Shown piece after piece: positions 37,381-45,502 of a DNA stretch of 64,000 nt. Source of the stretch: Amycolatopsis bartoniae. GTDB lineage: Bacteria > Actinomycetota > Actinomycetes > Mycobacteriales > Pseudonocardiaceae. The notes under the pieces were generated by a model. It was given only the letters and a program-made list of their open reading frames with translations, had not been told where the DNA came from and searched no databases. Each line of letters opens with the position of its first letter. Positions within the stretch are counted from its first letter, which is position 1. The translations under genes were made by a program, and so were the position numbers. Where the stretch lies: positions 236,360-300,359 of the forward strand of contig NZ_JACHWH010000007.1 in assembly GCF_014191255.1 (NCBI RefSeq). The letters run 5' to 3'.

Positions 37381-37485
37381 TCAGTCCTCCGTGCTGCCGA
37401 GGTACATCGTCACTTCGGGCGCCACCATGACCTCTTCGAACTCGGGCGCCTGCCACACCTGGCGCGGAGCGGTGTCGGGTTCCAT
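37381..37485 (-). CDS. pqqA: PQQ precursor peptide PqqA
   Basis: A 34-residue peptide from ATG 37485 with a very strong GGAAGGAGGTGGG ribosome-binding site. The key segment is VMVAPEVTMYLGSTED: Glu and Tyr spaced E-x-x-x-Y are the two residues that become PQQ. Most of the peptide acts as leader. It is the first gene of the pqqABCDE-mntP operon; strong initiation of a short precursor gene is usual. Confidence 0.93.
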   Translation of the reverse strand: MEPDTAPRQVWQAPEFEEVMVAPEVTMYLGSTED

Positions 37486-37678
37486 CGCTCCCACCTCCTT
37501 CCTGCCGTCCGCATGCGGATCGTGCTCAGCCGAAACGTGATCGACGGGAGCGTAGGAGCGGCCCGATCTTCGGGACAAGGCACGACCGGCCGCCCGCCGT
37601 CCGGCGACCGCTCGTTCCCCCTGGAGCACCGCTCGTACCGGGCGCCGCGCCGGCCCGCAAACCCTGGGCACCGGTGGT

Positions 37679-38272
37679 TCAGTGGGTGTCCTGCACCGTG
37701 ACGCAGCGTTTCCCGGCTTCGGTCGTCGCGGTGACGACGCCCGTGTAGGGCAGGCCGTTCAGCTTCCCGGTGATGGGCAGGGAGACACCGGGCCCGGACC
37801 GGGTCGCCTGGGCCGGGTCGTAGCTGTAGGTCTCCCCCGAACCGAAGACGGCGAACGCCTCGACCCGGCTGCGGTAGCTCGGGCACGCCATGCCGGCGGC
37901 GGCGTCCTGATCCTGGGTGTCACCGGAGGACACCTTCCGGAGGAAGGCCTCGATCAACGCCAGCCCGGCGCCCCCGTCGTCCGGAGCAGCCGACGTGGCG
38001 CCGGACGCCTGCGGTTCCGCGCTGTCCGGTGCGGAACTCCCGGTCGTGGCCGGAGCGCCGGTACCGGCGAGGGTCCGCTGCGAGCGGTCGACGAGGAAGC
38101 CCGGCGCCACGAGCCCGGTGACCAGGAACGCCACCAGCACGACAGCACCGGTACCGAGGCCGAGCCAGAGGCCGGCGCGCGACTTCCGTGGCGGACCGGG
38201 CTGCGGGGGCCGGCCCGGGGGCGCGGGTCGGTTCCAGTGGTGACCGGGCGGACCCGGCGGTGGGTAGGTCAA
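37679..38272 (-). CDS. Proline-rich single-pass membrane protein of unknown function
   Basis: 197 residues from TTG 38272, chosen because GGGGGAG stands about 9 bases upstream and no ATG or GTG in frame fits. The N-terminus is Pro/Gly-rich (TYPPPGPPGHHWNRPAPPGR), followed by one membrane helix (LWLGLGTGAVVLVAFLVTGL) and an extracytoplasmic domain with two Cys residues (GMACPSYRSRV, GKRCVTVQDTH). This is a common actinobacterial arrangement of a low-complexity cytoplasmic tail and a DUF4878/NTF2-like outer domain. Function unknown. It lies 193 bases upstream of pqqA on the same strand and probably has its own promoter. Confidence 0.7.
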   Translation of the reverse strand: MTYPPPGPPGHHWNRPAPPGRPPQPGPPRKSRAGLWLGLGTGAVVLVAFLVTGLVAPGFLVDRSQRTLAGTGAPATTGSSAPDSAEPQASGATSAAPDDGGAGLALIEAFLRKVSSGDTQDQDAAAGMACPSYRSRVEAFAVFGSGETYSYDPAQATRSGPGVSLPITGKLNGLPYTGVVTATTEAGKRCVTVQDTH

Positions 38273-38352
38273 AGTCGTGCACTCCCCCGAAGATCGCAGC
38301 GTGGCTCCCGGTTTCCGTTGCCGGACAGCCCGTTCTGCTGGTCGTCGTGATG

Positions 38353-39156
38353 CTACCCGGACGCGGCGGCCGGCCGCGTTCCCCGAAGGTCCTCTCGGGG
38401 ACCGGAACCGACGAGGTGGTAGCCGGCCTTGCCGGAGAACTCGGCGGTGAGCGCGAACCTGTCGCCGCGCACCAGCGTGTGGCGCCACTCGACGGGCGTG
38501 CCCGCGCTGCTGCCGAGCCGGGAGATGGAGAACGCGGCGGCCTGGTCGTCGCAGCGCAACTGCCGCCGCTCGGCGACCGTCGGGACCACCGCGCGGATCT
38601 GCTCGCGGCCGTGGTCCAGCCGCAGCCCGGTGCGCCGGTACAGCTCGGCGTACAGGCCGGTGTGCTGGAAGTCCGCCGCCAGCAACGGTTCCGCGACCGA
38701 CGCGGGCAACCACACCCGGTCCAGCGCCAGCGGTTCGTCCCCGGCGAGCCGCAGCCGCTCCAGGTACACCAACGGCGCGGCCCCTTCCAGCTCCAGCCTG
38801 TCGGCGATCACGGCGTCCGCGCGGACGTCGAGAGTGCGCACGACGCTGTTCTGCTGCAGGCCGGCGGCCTCCACCGCGGAGAAGAGGCTGTACAGCGCGC
38901 CGACCGGCTGACTGATCTCCACGGGCGGAGCGACGCGGGGCTGCCGGCCGCGAGCGGCGACGAGCACCCCGTCGGCACGCAGTTGCCGGAGCGCCTGCCG
39001 GACGGTCTGCCTGCTGACCCCGTACTCCTCGGCGAGCGCGAGCTCACCGGGGAACCGGGCGGCGAACTCGCCGCCGTCGATCCGTCGCAGCAGCTGCTGC
39101 TGCAGCTGCTGCCACAACGGCGCCGCGCCCTCCCGGTCCAGCCGATCGCCCTTCAC
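38353..39156 (-). CDS. GntR-family regulator (HutC/UbiC-associated domain)
   Basis: 267 residues from GTG 39156; GGAGG lies seven bases upstream. A second GTG at 39159 and an ATG at 39228 are alternatives. The winged HTH reads FPGELALAEEYGVSRQTVRQ and ALRQLRADGVLVAARGRQPR. The C-terminal UTRA ligand domain includes VYLERLRLAGDEPLALDRVW and YAELYRRTGLRLDHGREQIR. It is divergent from the YeiH-like transporter gene and shares a short intergenic region with a perfect palindrome. Confidence 0.9.
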   Translation of the reverse strand: MKGDRLDREGAAPLWQQLQQQLLRRIDGGEFAARFPGELALAEEYGVSRQTVRQALRQLRADGVLVAARGRQPRVAPPVEISQPVGALYSLFSAVEAAGLQQNSVVRTLDVRADAVIADRLELEGAAPLVYLERLRLAGDEPLALDRVWLPASVAEPLLAADFQHTGLYAELYRRTGLRLDHGREQIRAVVPTVAERRQLRCDDQAAAFSISRLGSSAGTPVEWRHTLVRGDRFALTAEFSGKAGYHLVGSGPREDLRGTRPAAASG

Positions 39157-39240
39157 CACATCGCCTCCGGCTGCTGACCCTACCGAGACCCTGACCTGCG
39201 GCGAACCACTTGGCAAATGTCCGTACAACGCTTAACCTAA

Positions 39241-39252
39241 ATGTACGTACAT
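39241..39252. promoter_or_regulatory. Perfect palindrome, probable GntR operator
   Basis: ATGTACGTACAT is a 12-base perfect palindrome, of the GTAC-centred kind bound by HutC-subfamily GntR regulators. A half-like TGTCCGTACA lies about 20 bases to its left (39218-39227). It stands 16 bases before the transporter start and directly beside the A+T-rich promoter, so binding would block transcription. Confidence 0.65.
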
Positions 39253-39267
39253 TCAGGAGGTGACGGG

Positions 39268-40317
39268 GTGCGGGCTCTCAGCGCTGCGCGGCCCGGTTCG
39301 CCGGCCGGCGCGGCGCTGCGGCGGGTACCGGGTCTGGCGGTCGCCGTGGCTGTGGCGGCCCTCGCCCTCGCGGCGGGCGAGTTCGTGCCGCTCGTCGGGG
39401 GTCCGGTGTTCGGCATCGTGTTCGGCGCGGTCGCCGGTGCGGTCGTGCCGGGGCTGCACGCCGAACGGTGGAGCGCCGGTTACGCGGTCGCGGCCAGGCC
39501 CGTGTTGCAGCTTTCGATCGTGGTCCTCGGCACGGGGCTGTCCTTGCGGCAGGTGGTCGCAGTGGGCGGTGGTTCCCTGCCCGTCATGCTCGGCACGCTG
39601 ACGGTCGCGCTCGGCGGCGCTTGGCTGCTGGGGCGGCTCCTGGGCGTCCGGGGCGCCACCCGGACCCTGATCGGGGTGGGCACCGGCATCTGCGGCGCCT
39701 CGGCGATCGCGGCGACCAGTGCCGTCATCCGGCCGAAGCAGGCCGAAATCGCCTACGCGGTGGGCACGATCTTCACCTTCAACATCGCCGCGGTCCTGCT
39801 GTTCCCGCCACTGGGACACCTGATGGGCATGAGCCCGCACTCCTTCGGCCTGTGGGCGGGCACGGCGGTCAACGACACGTCATCGGTGGTGGCCGCGTCG
39901 TTCGCCTACGGAGGTGACGCCGGGTCCTACGGGATCGTCGTCAAGCTGACCCGCACCCTGACACTCATCCCCATCGTGACCGTGCTGGCGATACTGGCGG
40001 CCCGCCGGGAGGCCCCCGACGGCCCGCGTTTCCGCCTGCGGCACCTGCCCTGGCGCAAGATCGTGCCGATGTTCCTGATCGGCTTCCTGGCGGCCGCGGC
40101 TCTGGACACGCTGGGCCTGATCCCGGCGTCCTGGCACGCGCCGCTGTCCTGGGCGGGCACCTTCCTGATCACCACAGCGCTCGCCGGGATCGGCCTGTCC
40201 CTGCGGCTGGCGGACCTGCGCGCGGCCGGGCACCGTCCCCTGCTGCTCGGCGCGTTCCTGTGGGTGGCCGTCGCGGCTTCCAGCCTCGGCCTGCAGGCGC
40301 TCACCGGCGCTCTCTGA
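39268..40317 (+). CDS. YeiH/UPF0324-family membrane transporter
   Basis: 349 residues from GTG 39268 with AGGAGG at 39255-39260; the upstream ATG at 39241 lies inside the operator palindrome and before the Shine-Dalgarno. About ten membrane helices. Family motifs are VLQLSIVVLGTGLSLRQVV, GVGTGICGASAIAATSAVIR and WAGTAVNDTSSVVAASFAYG. Members are annotated as putative sulfate exporters, sometimes linked with sulfonate degradation. Substrate unproven. Probably repressed by the divergent GntR protein. Confidence 0.88.
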   Translation: MRALSAARPGSPAGAALRRVPGLAVAVAVAALALAAGEFVPLVGGPVFGIVFGAVAGAVVPGLHAERWSAGYAVAARPVLQLSIVVLGTGLSLRQVVAVGGGSLPVMLGTLTVALGGAWLLGRLLGVRGATRTLIGVGTGICGASAIAATSAVIRPKQAEIAYAVGTIFTFNIAAVLLFPPLGHLMGMSPHSFGLWAGTAVNDTSSVVAASFAYGGDAGSYGIVVKLTRTLTLIPIVTVLAILAARREAPDGPRFRLRHLPWRKIVPMFLIGFLAAAALDTLGLIPASWHAPLSWAGTFLITTALAGIGLSLRLADLRAAGHRPLLLGAFLWVAVAASSLGLQALTGAL

Positions 40318-40520
40318 GGCATCGCGCACGCCGGAGCAGCAGTCCGCTGTAGACGGTCACCGCGTCGGTCTGCAAGCAGCGCAACGTCGTCGAACGCCAG
40401 GCAAGGGTGGCTCTCACAGTACCTGTATCACCAGGCTCTCCCAGACATCCAGGACGCCTGTCAACCTGGAGGCGCGACCGTTTCAGCACATGCTTTCACG
40501 GCAGAAGGAACGAAAACCAA

Positions 40521-41324
40521 ATGACGGACAACCATTTCACCACTCACGCGGGCCTTTTCGATCTGAGTGGGAAGTACGCACTTGTCACTGGCGGCACCAG
40601 GGGCATCGGGATGATGATAGCGCGCGGCCTTCTGCAGGCGGGCGCCCGCGTCGTCATCAGCTCACGCCAGGCGGACGCGTGCGCCGAGGCACAGCAGCTA
40701 CTGTCCGAATTCGGTGACGTTCAAGCGATCCCCGCCGACCTGTCCAGGTACGACGAGTGTCAGCGCCTCGCTGATCTCGTCAAGGCCGGCTCGGAACGGC
40801 TGGACATCCTCGTCAACAACGCGGGAGCGATGTGGCGCGAGCCGCTGGAGACGTTCCCGCACGAGGCCTGGGACGCGGTGCTCGACCTCAACCTCAAGTC
40901 GCCGTTCTGGCTGGTGCAGGCGCTGCTCCCCGCACTGCGCAGGGCGGGCACCGCCGATGATCCCGCGCGGATCATCAACATCGGCAGTATCGCCGCCATC
41001 CACGTCGCCGAGTCGCCCAACTACTCGTACGCCAGCAGCAAAGCGGGCCTCCATCAACTCACCAGGGTGCTTGCCAGAGAACTGGGCCCACAGCACGTCA
41101 CGGTGAACGCGGTAGCCCCAGGACCGTTCCCGTCGCGGATGATGGCGTCCACGCTCGATGCCATCGGCGACAGGATCGCGGCGAAGGCCCCTCTGCGCCG
41201 GCTCGGCCGCGACGACGACATGGCAGGTATCGCCGTGTTCCTCGCCAGCCGGGCCGGGTCCTACCTCTCGGGCACCATCATCCCGGTCGACGGGGGCATC
41301 GCCACGACCGCAACTGGTACCTAG
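40521..41324 (+). CDS. Short-chain dehydrogenase/reductase (SDR)
   Basis: 267 residues from ATG 40521. Cofactor motif VTGGTRGIGMMIARGLLQAG, then NNAGAMWREPLE and the catalytic Ser/Tyr/Lys in NIGSIAAIH and YSYASSKAGLHQL; the C-terminus LSGTIIPVDGGIATTATGT is typical of classical SDRs. NADP(H) preference is likely from the Arg after TGG. It precedes an XRE/MmyB-type regulator on the same strand, an arrangement repeated with other oxidoreductases in this window. Confidence 0.93.
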   Translation: MTDNHFTTHAGLFDLSGKYALVTGGTRGIGMMIARGLLQAGARVVISSRQADACAEAQQLLSEFGDVQAIPADLSRYDECQRLADLVKAGSERLDILVNNAGAMWREPLETFPHEAWDAVLDLNLKSPFWLVQALLPALRRAGTADDPARIINIGSIAAIHVAESPNYSYASSKAGLHQLTRVLARELGPQHVTVNAVAPGPFPSRMMASTLDAIGDRIAAKAPLRRLGRDDDMAGIAVFLASRAGSYLSGTIIPVDGGIATTATGT

Positions 41325-41440
41325 ACGTCGGCGCGAGGCTCTGCCAGCGGCCGATGTGCCCACGCGCTTGAGAGGGTGCGTAGCCGTCGGGGTACCAGCA
41401 GAGCCTCCCTCCGCCTGTGGACAGGGCCTACGGTGAAGGG

Positions 41441-42331
41441 GTGACCACGATCGATCTGCGCACCGAGATCAAGGAGTTCCTGAGCTCGCGTCGCGCGCGG
41501 ATCACGCCCGAGCGGGCCGGACTGTCCGCCTATGGCGGCAAGCGCCGGGTCAAAGGTTTGCGTCGCGAAGAGGTAGCGCTGCTGGCAGGGGTATCGGTCG
41601 ACTACTACGTGCGGATGGAGCGCGGCAGCCTCACCGGCGCCTCCGACGGGGTGCTCGACGCGTTGGCCTCTGCCTTGCAACTCGACGAGGCCGAGCGCGA
41701 TCACCTGTTCCACCTTGCGCGGCAGTCCAGGGCGCCCGGCGGTCCACGCCGCCGGCGACCCGCCGCGACGGTGCGTCCGGCGCTTCAGCAGGTGCTCGAC
41801 GCCCTCACCGATGCGCCGGCTTGGATTTGCAACGGCCGTTATGACGTGCTGGCCATGAATCACCTTGCCCGTGCGCTGTATTCACCGGTGCTGGCCGACA
41901 CGCGACGGCCGGCGAACACCGCGCGGTTCGTGTATCTGGATCCCGAAGCGGCAAAAACGTTCTTCGTCGACTACGACCGGATCGTCTGCGATGTGGCCGC
42001 GAAGCTACGCATGGAAGCCGGCCGCAATCCGCACGACGAGGAGCTGATCGCCCTGGTCGGTGAATTATCGACGCGCAGTGAACTGTTTCGGCAGCGGTGG
42101 GCATCTCAGGACGTTCGGCTCCACCGGTCCGGACGCAAGCGTGTGCACCATCCGGTAGTGGGCCGGCTCGACCTGGACGTCGAGTCGCTGGAGATGCCTG
42201 CCGAACCCGGCCTGCTCCTGAACGTCTACACCGCGCCCGCCGGCACGGCGACCGCGGACGGTCTGGCCCTATTGGCCTCGTGGGCGGCCAGCCAGGAGAA
42301 GCTGGCGACCGAGACCCAAGCACTCAGCTGA
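41441..42331 (+). CDS. XRE-family regulator with MmyB-like ligand domain
   Basis: 296 residues from GTG 41441 (MTTIDLRTEIKEFLSSRRAR); an upstream ATG at 41417 is an alternative. The N-terminal HTH has RRVKGLRREEVALLAGVSVD and YYVRMERGSL; the C-terminal MmyB-like domain has APAWICNGRYDVLAMNHLAR and LYSPVLADTRRPANTARFVY. It is strikingly similar to the regulator at 49332. A GGGGTACCAGC element about 40 bases upstream resembles the motif found before that paralogue. Regulators of this type usually control neighbouring oxidoreductase genes. Confidence 0.9.
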   Translation: MTTIDLRTEIKEFLSSRRARITPERAGLSAYGGKRRVKGLRREEVALLAGVSVDYYVRMERGSLTGASDGVLDALASALQLDEAERDHLFHLARQSRAPGGPRRRRPAATVRPALQQVLDALTDAPAWICNGRYDVLAMNHLARALYSPVLADTRRPANTARFVYLDPEAAKTFFVDYDRIVCDVAAKLRMEAGRNPHDEELIALVGELSTRSELFRQRWASQDVRLHRSGRKRVHHPVVGRLDLDVESLEMPAEPGLLLNVYTAPAGTATADGLALLASWAASQEKLATETQALS

Positions 42332-42397
42332 TATGCCAACCTTTTCAGTCCGTCCGAGTCAGCGCTGGACGATCGTCGGTCGGGACGCGCCCGCCCC

Positions 42398-43453
42398 TCA
42401 GCCGCCGAGCCGGGTGAGGAGCCACGGGAGCGAGTCCGCGAACGCCCGGCGCCACAGGAAGAAGTCGTGCCCGCCGCCGGGTACGACGACCAGTTCGGCC
42501 GACACGCCCGCCGCCTCGGCCAGTGGTTCGAGCCGCCTGATCGCGGCCAGCGGGGCGGGGTCCTGGTCTCCGGTCTCGAACCATCCGCTGAGCTCCGGGT
42601 AGCGCTGGTGGGTCAGCAGCCATCCCGGCTCGTGGGACCGGAAGTTTGCGAGCGAGTTGCCGAACAGCGTCGCGATGGTCTCCCCCACCGCGTTGCCGTC
42701 GCCCGACCGCGGTCCGGCCAGTCCACTGTAGTCGGCGAACACAGCGAACCGGTCGGAGTGGCGCAGGGCCAGCATGAGCGCGCAGGACCCACCTTCGGAC
42801 AGACCGGCGACAGCCCAGCGGCGGCCCGGCGGTTGCGTGGAGAACCGGCTGACGACGAAGGCGGGCACGTCCTCGGCCAGGTAGGTCTCCGCGCGCCCCG
42901 CCGGGCTGTCCACGCATTCGGTGTCGCGGTCGAACCCCCCGTTGATGTCGGGCATCACCACCACCGGGGCGACTCCGCGGTGACCGGCGGCCCATGCGTC
43001 CAATGTAGACGCGGCGCCACCGTCGTCATCCCAGTCGGCGGGCGATCCCGGCGTGCCGTGCAGCAGCACCACCACCGGCAGTTTCGGCCGTGGGTGAGCG
43101 AACCACGCGGGCGGCAGGTACACCTGGGCGGCCCTGGCGGGGAAACCCGATGTGCGGCCGGGGATCTCGATGCTGGTCACCATCCCGGACGCCGGGGCCC
43201 GGGGAGCATCGACCGCGGCATCCCCGCCCGGCAGCCCCAGCGCCTGGCCGAGGGTGCGGTAGTAGCCGACGGAAGCGTTGACGAACGTCAGCACGTTCAC
43301 GGCGACCAACAGCAGAGCCACCGAGCCGGCCGCGACGCGCCCGCGGCCGCGGCGGCAACGCGCGACCAGCAGTCCGGCGGGCACCAGTGCGGCCAGGAGC
43401 AGGACGCGGACCGGCCACCATCCGGTGAGCGAGAGCCCGGCCAGTGCGTTCAC
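42398..43453 (-). CDS. Membrane-anchored esterase (esterase D/antigen 85-like fold)
   Basis: 351 residues from GTG 43453 overlapping the stop of the small upstream gene (GTGA). Two N-terminal membrane helices (WWPVRVLLLAALVPAGLLVA and VALLLVAVNVLTFVNASVG) anchor an outer alpha/beta-hydrolase: VVVLLHGTPGSPADWDDDG, the nucleophile elbow AVAGLSEGGSCALMLAL and VVPGGGHDFFLWRRAF with the catalytic His. Same architecture as the gene at 43728. Natural substrate unknown, perhaps a cell-envelope ester. Confidence 0.82.
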   Translation of the reverse strand: MNALAGLSLTGWWPVRVLLLAALVPAGLLVARCRRGRGRVAAGSVALLLVAVNVLTFVNASVGYYRTLGQALGLPGGDAAVDAPRAPASGMVTSIEIPGRTSGFPARAAQVYLPPAWFAHPRPKLPVVVLLHGTPGSPADWDDDGGAASTLDAWAAGHRGVAPVVVMPDINGGFDRDTECVDSPAGRAETYLAEDVPAFVVSRFSTQPPGRRWAVAGLSEGGSCALMLALRHSDRFAVFADYSGLAGPRSGDGNAVGETIATLFGNSLANFRSHEPGWLLTHQRYPELSGWFETGDQDPAPLAAIRRLEPLAEAAGVSAELVVVPGGGHDFFLWRRAFADSLPWLLTRLGG

Positions 43454-43731
43454 GCGGGCCCTCCGCGTGGCCGGGTCAGCGGGAACAGCACGTTCTGCCG
43501 GATCGACCAGCCGGTCAGCCTCATCAGCAGCCGGTCGATGCCGAGAGCGCGGGACCCCACGCCCACGATCAGCCCGCGCTTCCACGCGCCCGGTGCGAGC
43601 GTGGCCGGGAAGGCCGGGCGCAACGCGAGCAGGGTGTCGCGTCCGCCGTCCGCGACATCAGTGCACCGGGCTGCACGACCGACATCAGCACGCCGCCGGC
43701 CTTGCGGCGGCATCACCTCCCCCGCCTTCAC
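43450..43731 (-). CDS. Small hypothetical protein coupled between two esterase genes
   Basis: 93 residues from GTG 43731 (overlapping the preceding esterase stop) or, with a better GGGGGAGG site, from ATG 43713. It contains DTLLALRPAFPATLAPGAWK and VGVGSRALGIDRLLMRLTGW, a weakly hydrophobic basic C-terminal part. No family is recognised. It overlaps both neighbours by four bases, so it belongs to their transcript. It may be a remnant of a larger oxidoreductase-like C-terminus or a genuine small accessory protein. Confidence 0.5.
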   Translation of the reverse strand: MKAGEVMPPQGRRRADVGRAARCTDVADGGRDTLLALRPAFPATLAPGAWKRGLIVGVGSRALGIDRLLMRLTGWSIRQNVLFPLTRPRGGPA

Positions 43732-44948
43732 GTGGCGGTGTCCGTCCCGTGCAGACTGCCGGGGTCACCGGTGTCCGGCAGTGGCCACGGCGGCACCACG
43801 CCCGGGGTGACCTGGCCGGGCGGGCCGGTGCCGTCGACGGGCTGGCCCAGCTGCGCGTCGAGCCAGCCGAGCACCGCGGGCAGTTCGGCGCGCACGGCGT
43901 TGAGGTTGTGCCCGGCGGGCGGCAGCAGCCACGTCGTCAGCTCCACCGGCGGCGCGGCCGCGGCCCGCAACCGGTCCAGCGCGGCCCGTTCGTCGCCCGC
44001 GGCGCCGTCCGCGCAGACCAGCAGCCGCACCGGTGCCGGGTGCTCCCGCAGCGTGGCCGACACGTCGTTGGCGTGCCGGATATCGGCGCGGCCGTGGAAC
44101 AGGTCACCGGTCTCCACGTCCTGCGGGGTCGTGTCGTAGCCGCTCATGCTGACCGCGACGGAGAACCACTGCGGATGCCGCACGGTCAGGTTCAGCGCGC
44201 AGTAGCCCCCGGAGGACCAGCCCGCGGCCGCCCAGCCCTCGCGGTCCGAGCGCACGCGCAGCCGGCTCAGCGCCCAGCTGCGGAGGTCGGCGGAGAGGTA
44301 GGTGTCGTCCGCGTCCCCACCGACCGCGTCGATGCATTCGGAGTCGTGCGTCAGGCGCGGTTCGCCGTTCGGGTCGGGCACGATCACCACCGTCGGCGGC
44401 AGCCGGTGGCTCGCGATCTGCTGGTCCAGCAGGTCGGGCAGCCCGTACAACGTCGCCACCTGCCGCGGTTCGCCGGGGAAGTGCGGAATCCACTCCAGCA
44501 CCGGGAAGCGGAAGCCCGCCCAGTCCGGCGCGGCGTAGACCGCCGGCAGGTACACGTCGACGTCGCGGGTGATACCCGTCCGGCGGCCGGTCACGGTCAG
44601 GTGCAGCAGCGAACCGTGATTGCCCGCCGCCCGGCCTCCCACCGCCGACAGCGTCCGGTCCAGGTCGCGGCCGTCGGGCCCGGCGTCGGCGACGGTGCCC
44701 TCCTCCGGGTTCGGCGACGTGCCCAGCAGCGACCCCAGCGTGGGATAGAAGCTTCCCACCGAGTTGACCGCGAGCCCGGAACCCGCCACGACCATGAGCA
44801 CAGCGAGCACCGTGGTGCCCACCCTGCCCGCGACCCGGTGCCGCCACCGGTCCCACGCCCACGGCACGGCGGCCACGCAGACGAGGGCGAGCACCGCTGC
44901 GACGAGGACGACGGGCAGGGTGTCGATGCGGATGGCAGAAGCGTGCAC
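43728..44948 (-). CDS. Membrane-anchored esterase, tandem paralogue
   Basis: 406 residues from GTG 44948, the start that gives the same two-helix anchor as the neighbour: DTLPVVLVAAVLALVCVAAV and TTVLAVLMVVAGSGLAVNSV. The outer hydrolase domain has TVVIVPDPNGEPRLTHDSEC, the elbow AAAGWSSGGYCALNLTV and LLPPAGHNLNAVRAELP with the catalytic His. The frame stays open upstream to ATG 45170. First gene of a three-gene operon. Function as for its paralogue. Confidence 0.82.
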   Translation of the reverse strand: MHASAIRIDTLPVVLVAAVLALVCVAAVPWAWDRWRHRVAGRVGTTVLAVLMVVAGSGLAVNSVGSFYPTLGSLLGTSPNPEEGTVADAGPDGRDLDRTLSAVGGRAAGNHGSLLHLTVTGRRTGITRDVDVYLPAVYAAPDWAGFRFPVLEWIPHFPGEPRQVATLYGLPDLLDQQIASHRLPPTVVIVPDPNGEPRLTHDSECIDAVGGDADDTYLSADLRSWALSRLRVRSDREGWAAAGWSSGGYCALNLTVRHPQWFSVAVSMSGYDTTPQDVETGDLFHGRADIRHANDVSATLREHPAPVRLLVCADGAAGDERAALDRLRAAAAPPVELTTWLLPPAGHNLNAVRAELPAVLGWLDAQLGQPVDGTGPPGQVTPGVVPPWPLPDTGDPGSLHGTDTAT

Positions 44949-45278
44949 GCGGCCAATGTAGCCAGGACCTGGGAGCTCAATTCCTTGGGGCAGAACGGAA
45001 AGCTCATTCAGCGGGTGCTCAGGAAACACCCCGTAACATGGGTGCGGGCGCTCTCCGTCCTTGGCCATGGTCACGACCGCCACGCCGAAGCAGATGCCGA
45101 CCGAGGCGACGGTGACCACGGCGAACGGCACCACGGCGGCGCCTCTCGTCGGACCGCGCCTCCCGACCATTGAACCCCGGTCATGACTATCCGGAGTAGA
45201 CAGACGAGTTCTGACGTCCCGCGCCCGCTCGCCCGGAATTTGCCCGCCGCTAACCCACCACCGCCTAGCGTCGGCGGC
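44949..45278. other. Upstream region of the esterase operon, open in frame
   Basis: On the minus strand the esterase frame continues without stop to an ATG at 45170 and encodes AAVVPFAVVTVASVGICFGV (membrane-like) and GVFPEHPLNELSVLPQGIEL. It could be an extra N-terminal segment with a third helix or a fused small gene, but the paralogue lacks it, and no ribosome-binding site favours either start. No plus-strand gene is seen. Confidence 0.4.
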
Positions 45279-45344
45279 ATGAGCACCACGACACGGCCGC
45301 GACGCCCGGGGACCGGGAGCCGGGCGGAGGGCCTCACTGGCTGA
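45279..45344 (+). CDS. Possible leaderless 21-residue leader peptide
   Basis: ATG 45279 follows a TAGCGT hexamer by seven bases, the spacing of a leaderless actinobacterial start. It would encode MSTTTRPRRPGTGSRAEGLT plus one Gly. Two stable hairpins and then the transporter gene at 45503 follow. The peptide has no run of one amino acid that would point to classical attenuation. Tentative. Confidence 0.35.
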   Translation: MSTTTRPRRPGTGSRAEGLTG

Positions 45345-45363
45345 TTCCTCACGCCACCTCGAC

Positions 45364-45447
45364 CGCTGCCGCCGAACTCCCCACTCGTGAAGCGGCAGCG
45401 AAACAAGGTGGGCCGGCGGGGCCGTGCCCCCGTCCCGCCGGCCCACC
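45364..45447 (+). promoter_or_regulatory. Structured leader with two hairpins before the transporter gene
   Basis: Hairpin 1 pairs CGCTGCCG (45364-45371) with CGGCAGCG (45393-45400). Hairpin 2 has a perfect 14-base stem, GGTGGGCCGGCGGG (45407-45420) with its complement at 45434-45447 and a 13-base loop. They lie 55-140 bases upstream of the coding start, after a possible leader ORF. An attenuator, a protein-binding site or a plain terminator of the short transcript are all possible. No known riboswitch was recognised. Confidence 0.5.
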
Positions 45448-45502
45448 CCGAAGATCGTCGCGCTCAGGTCGCACTGGCGCGCGAACCGGTGAAGGAGGGT
45501 CG

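Noticed and set aside
39241..39267. ATG 39241 as the start of the YeiH-like transporter
   Set aside because: It lies within the ATGTACGTACAT operator and upstream of the AGGAGG ribosome-binding site that serves GTG 39268.
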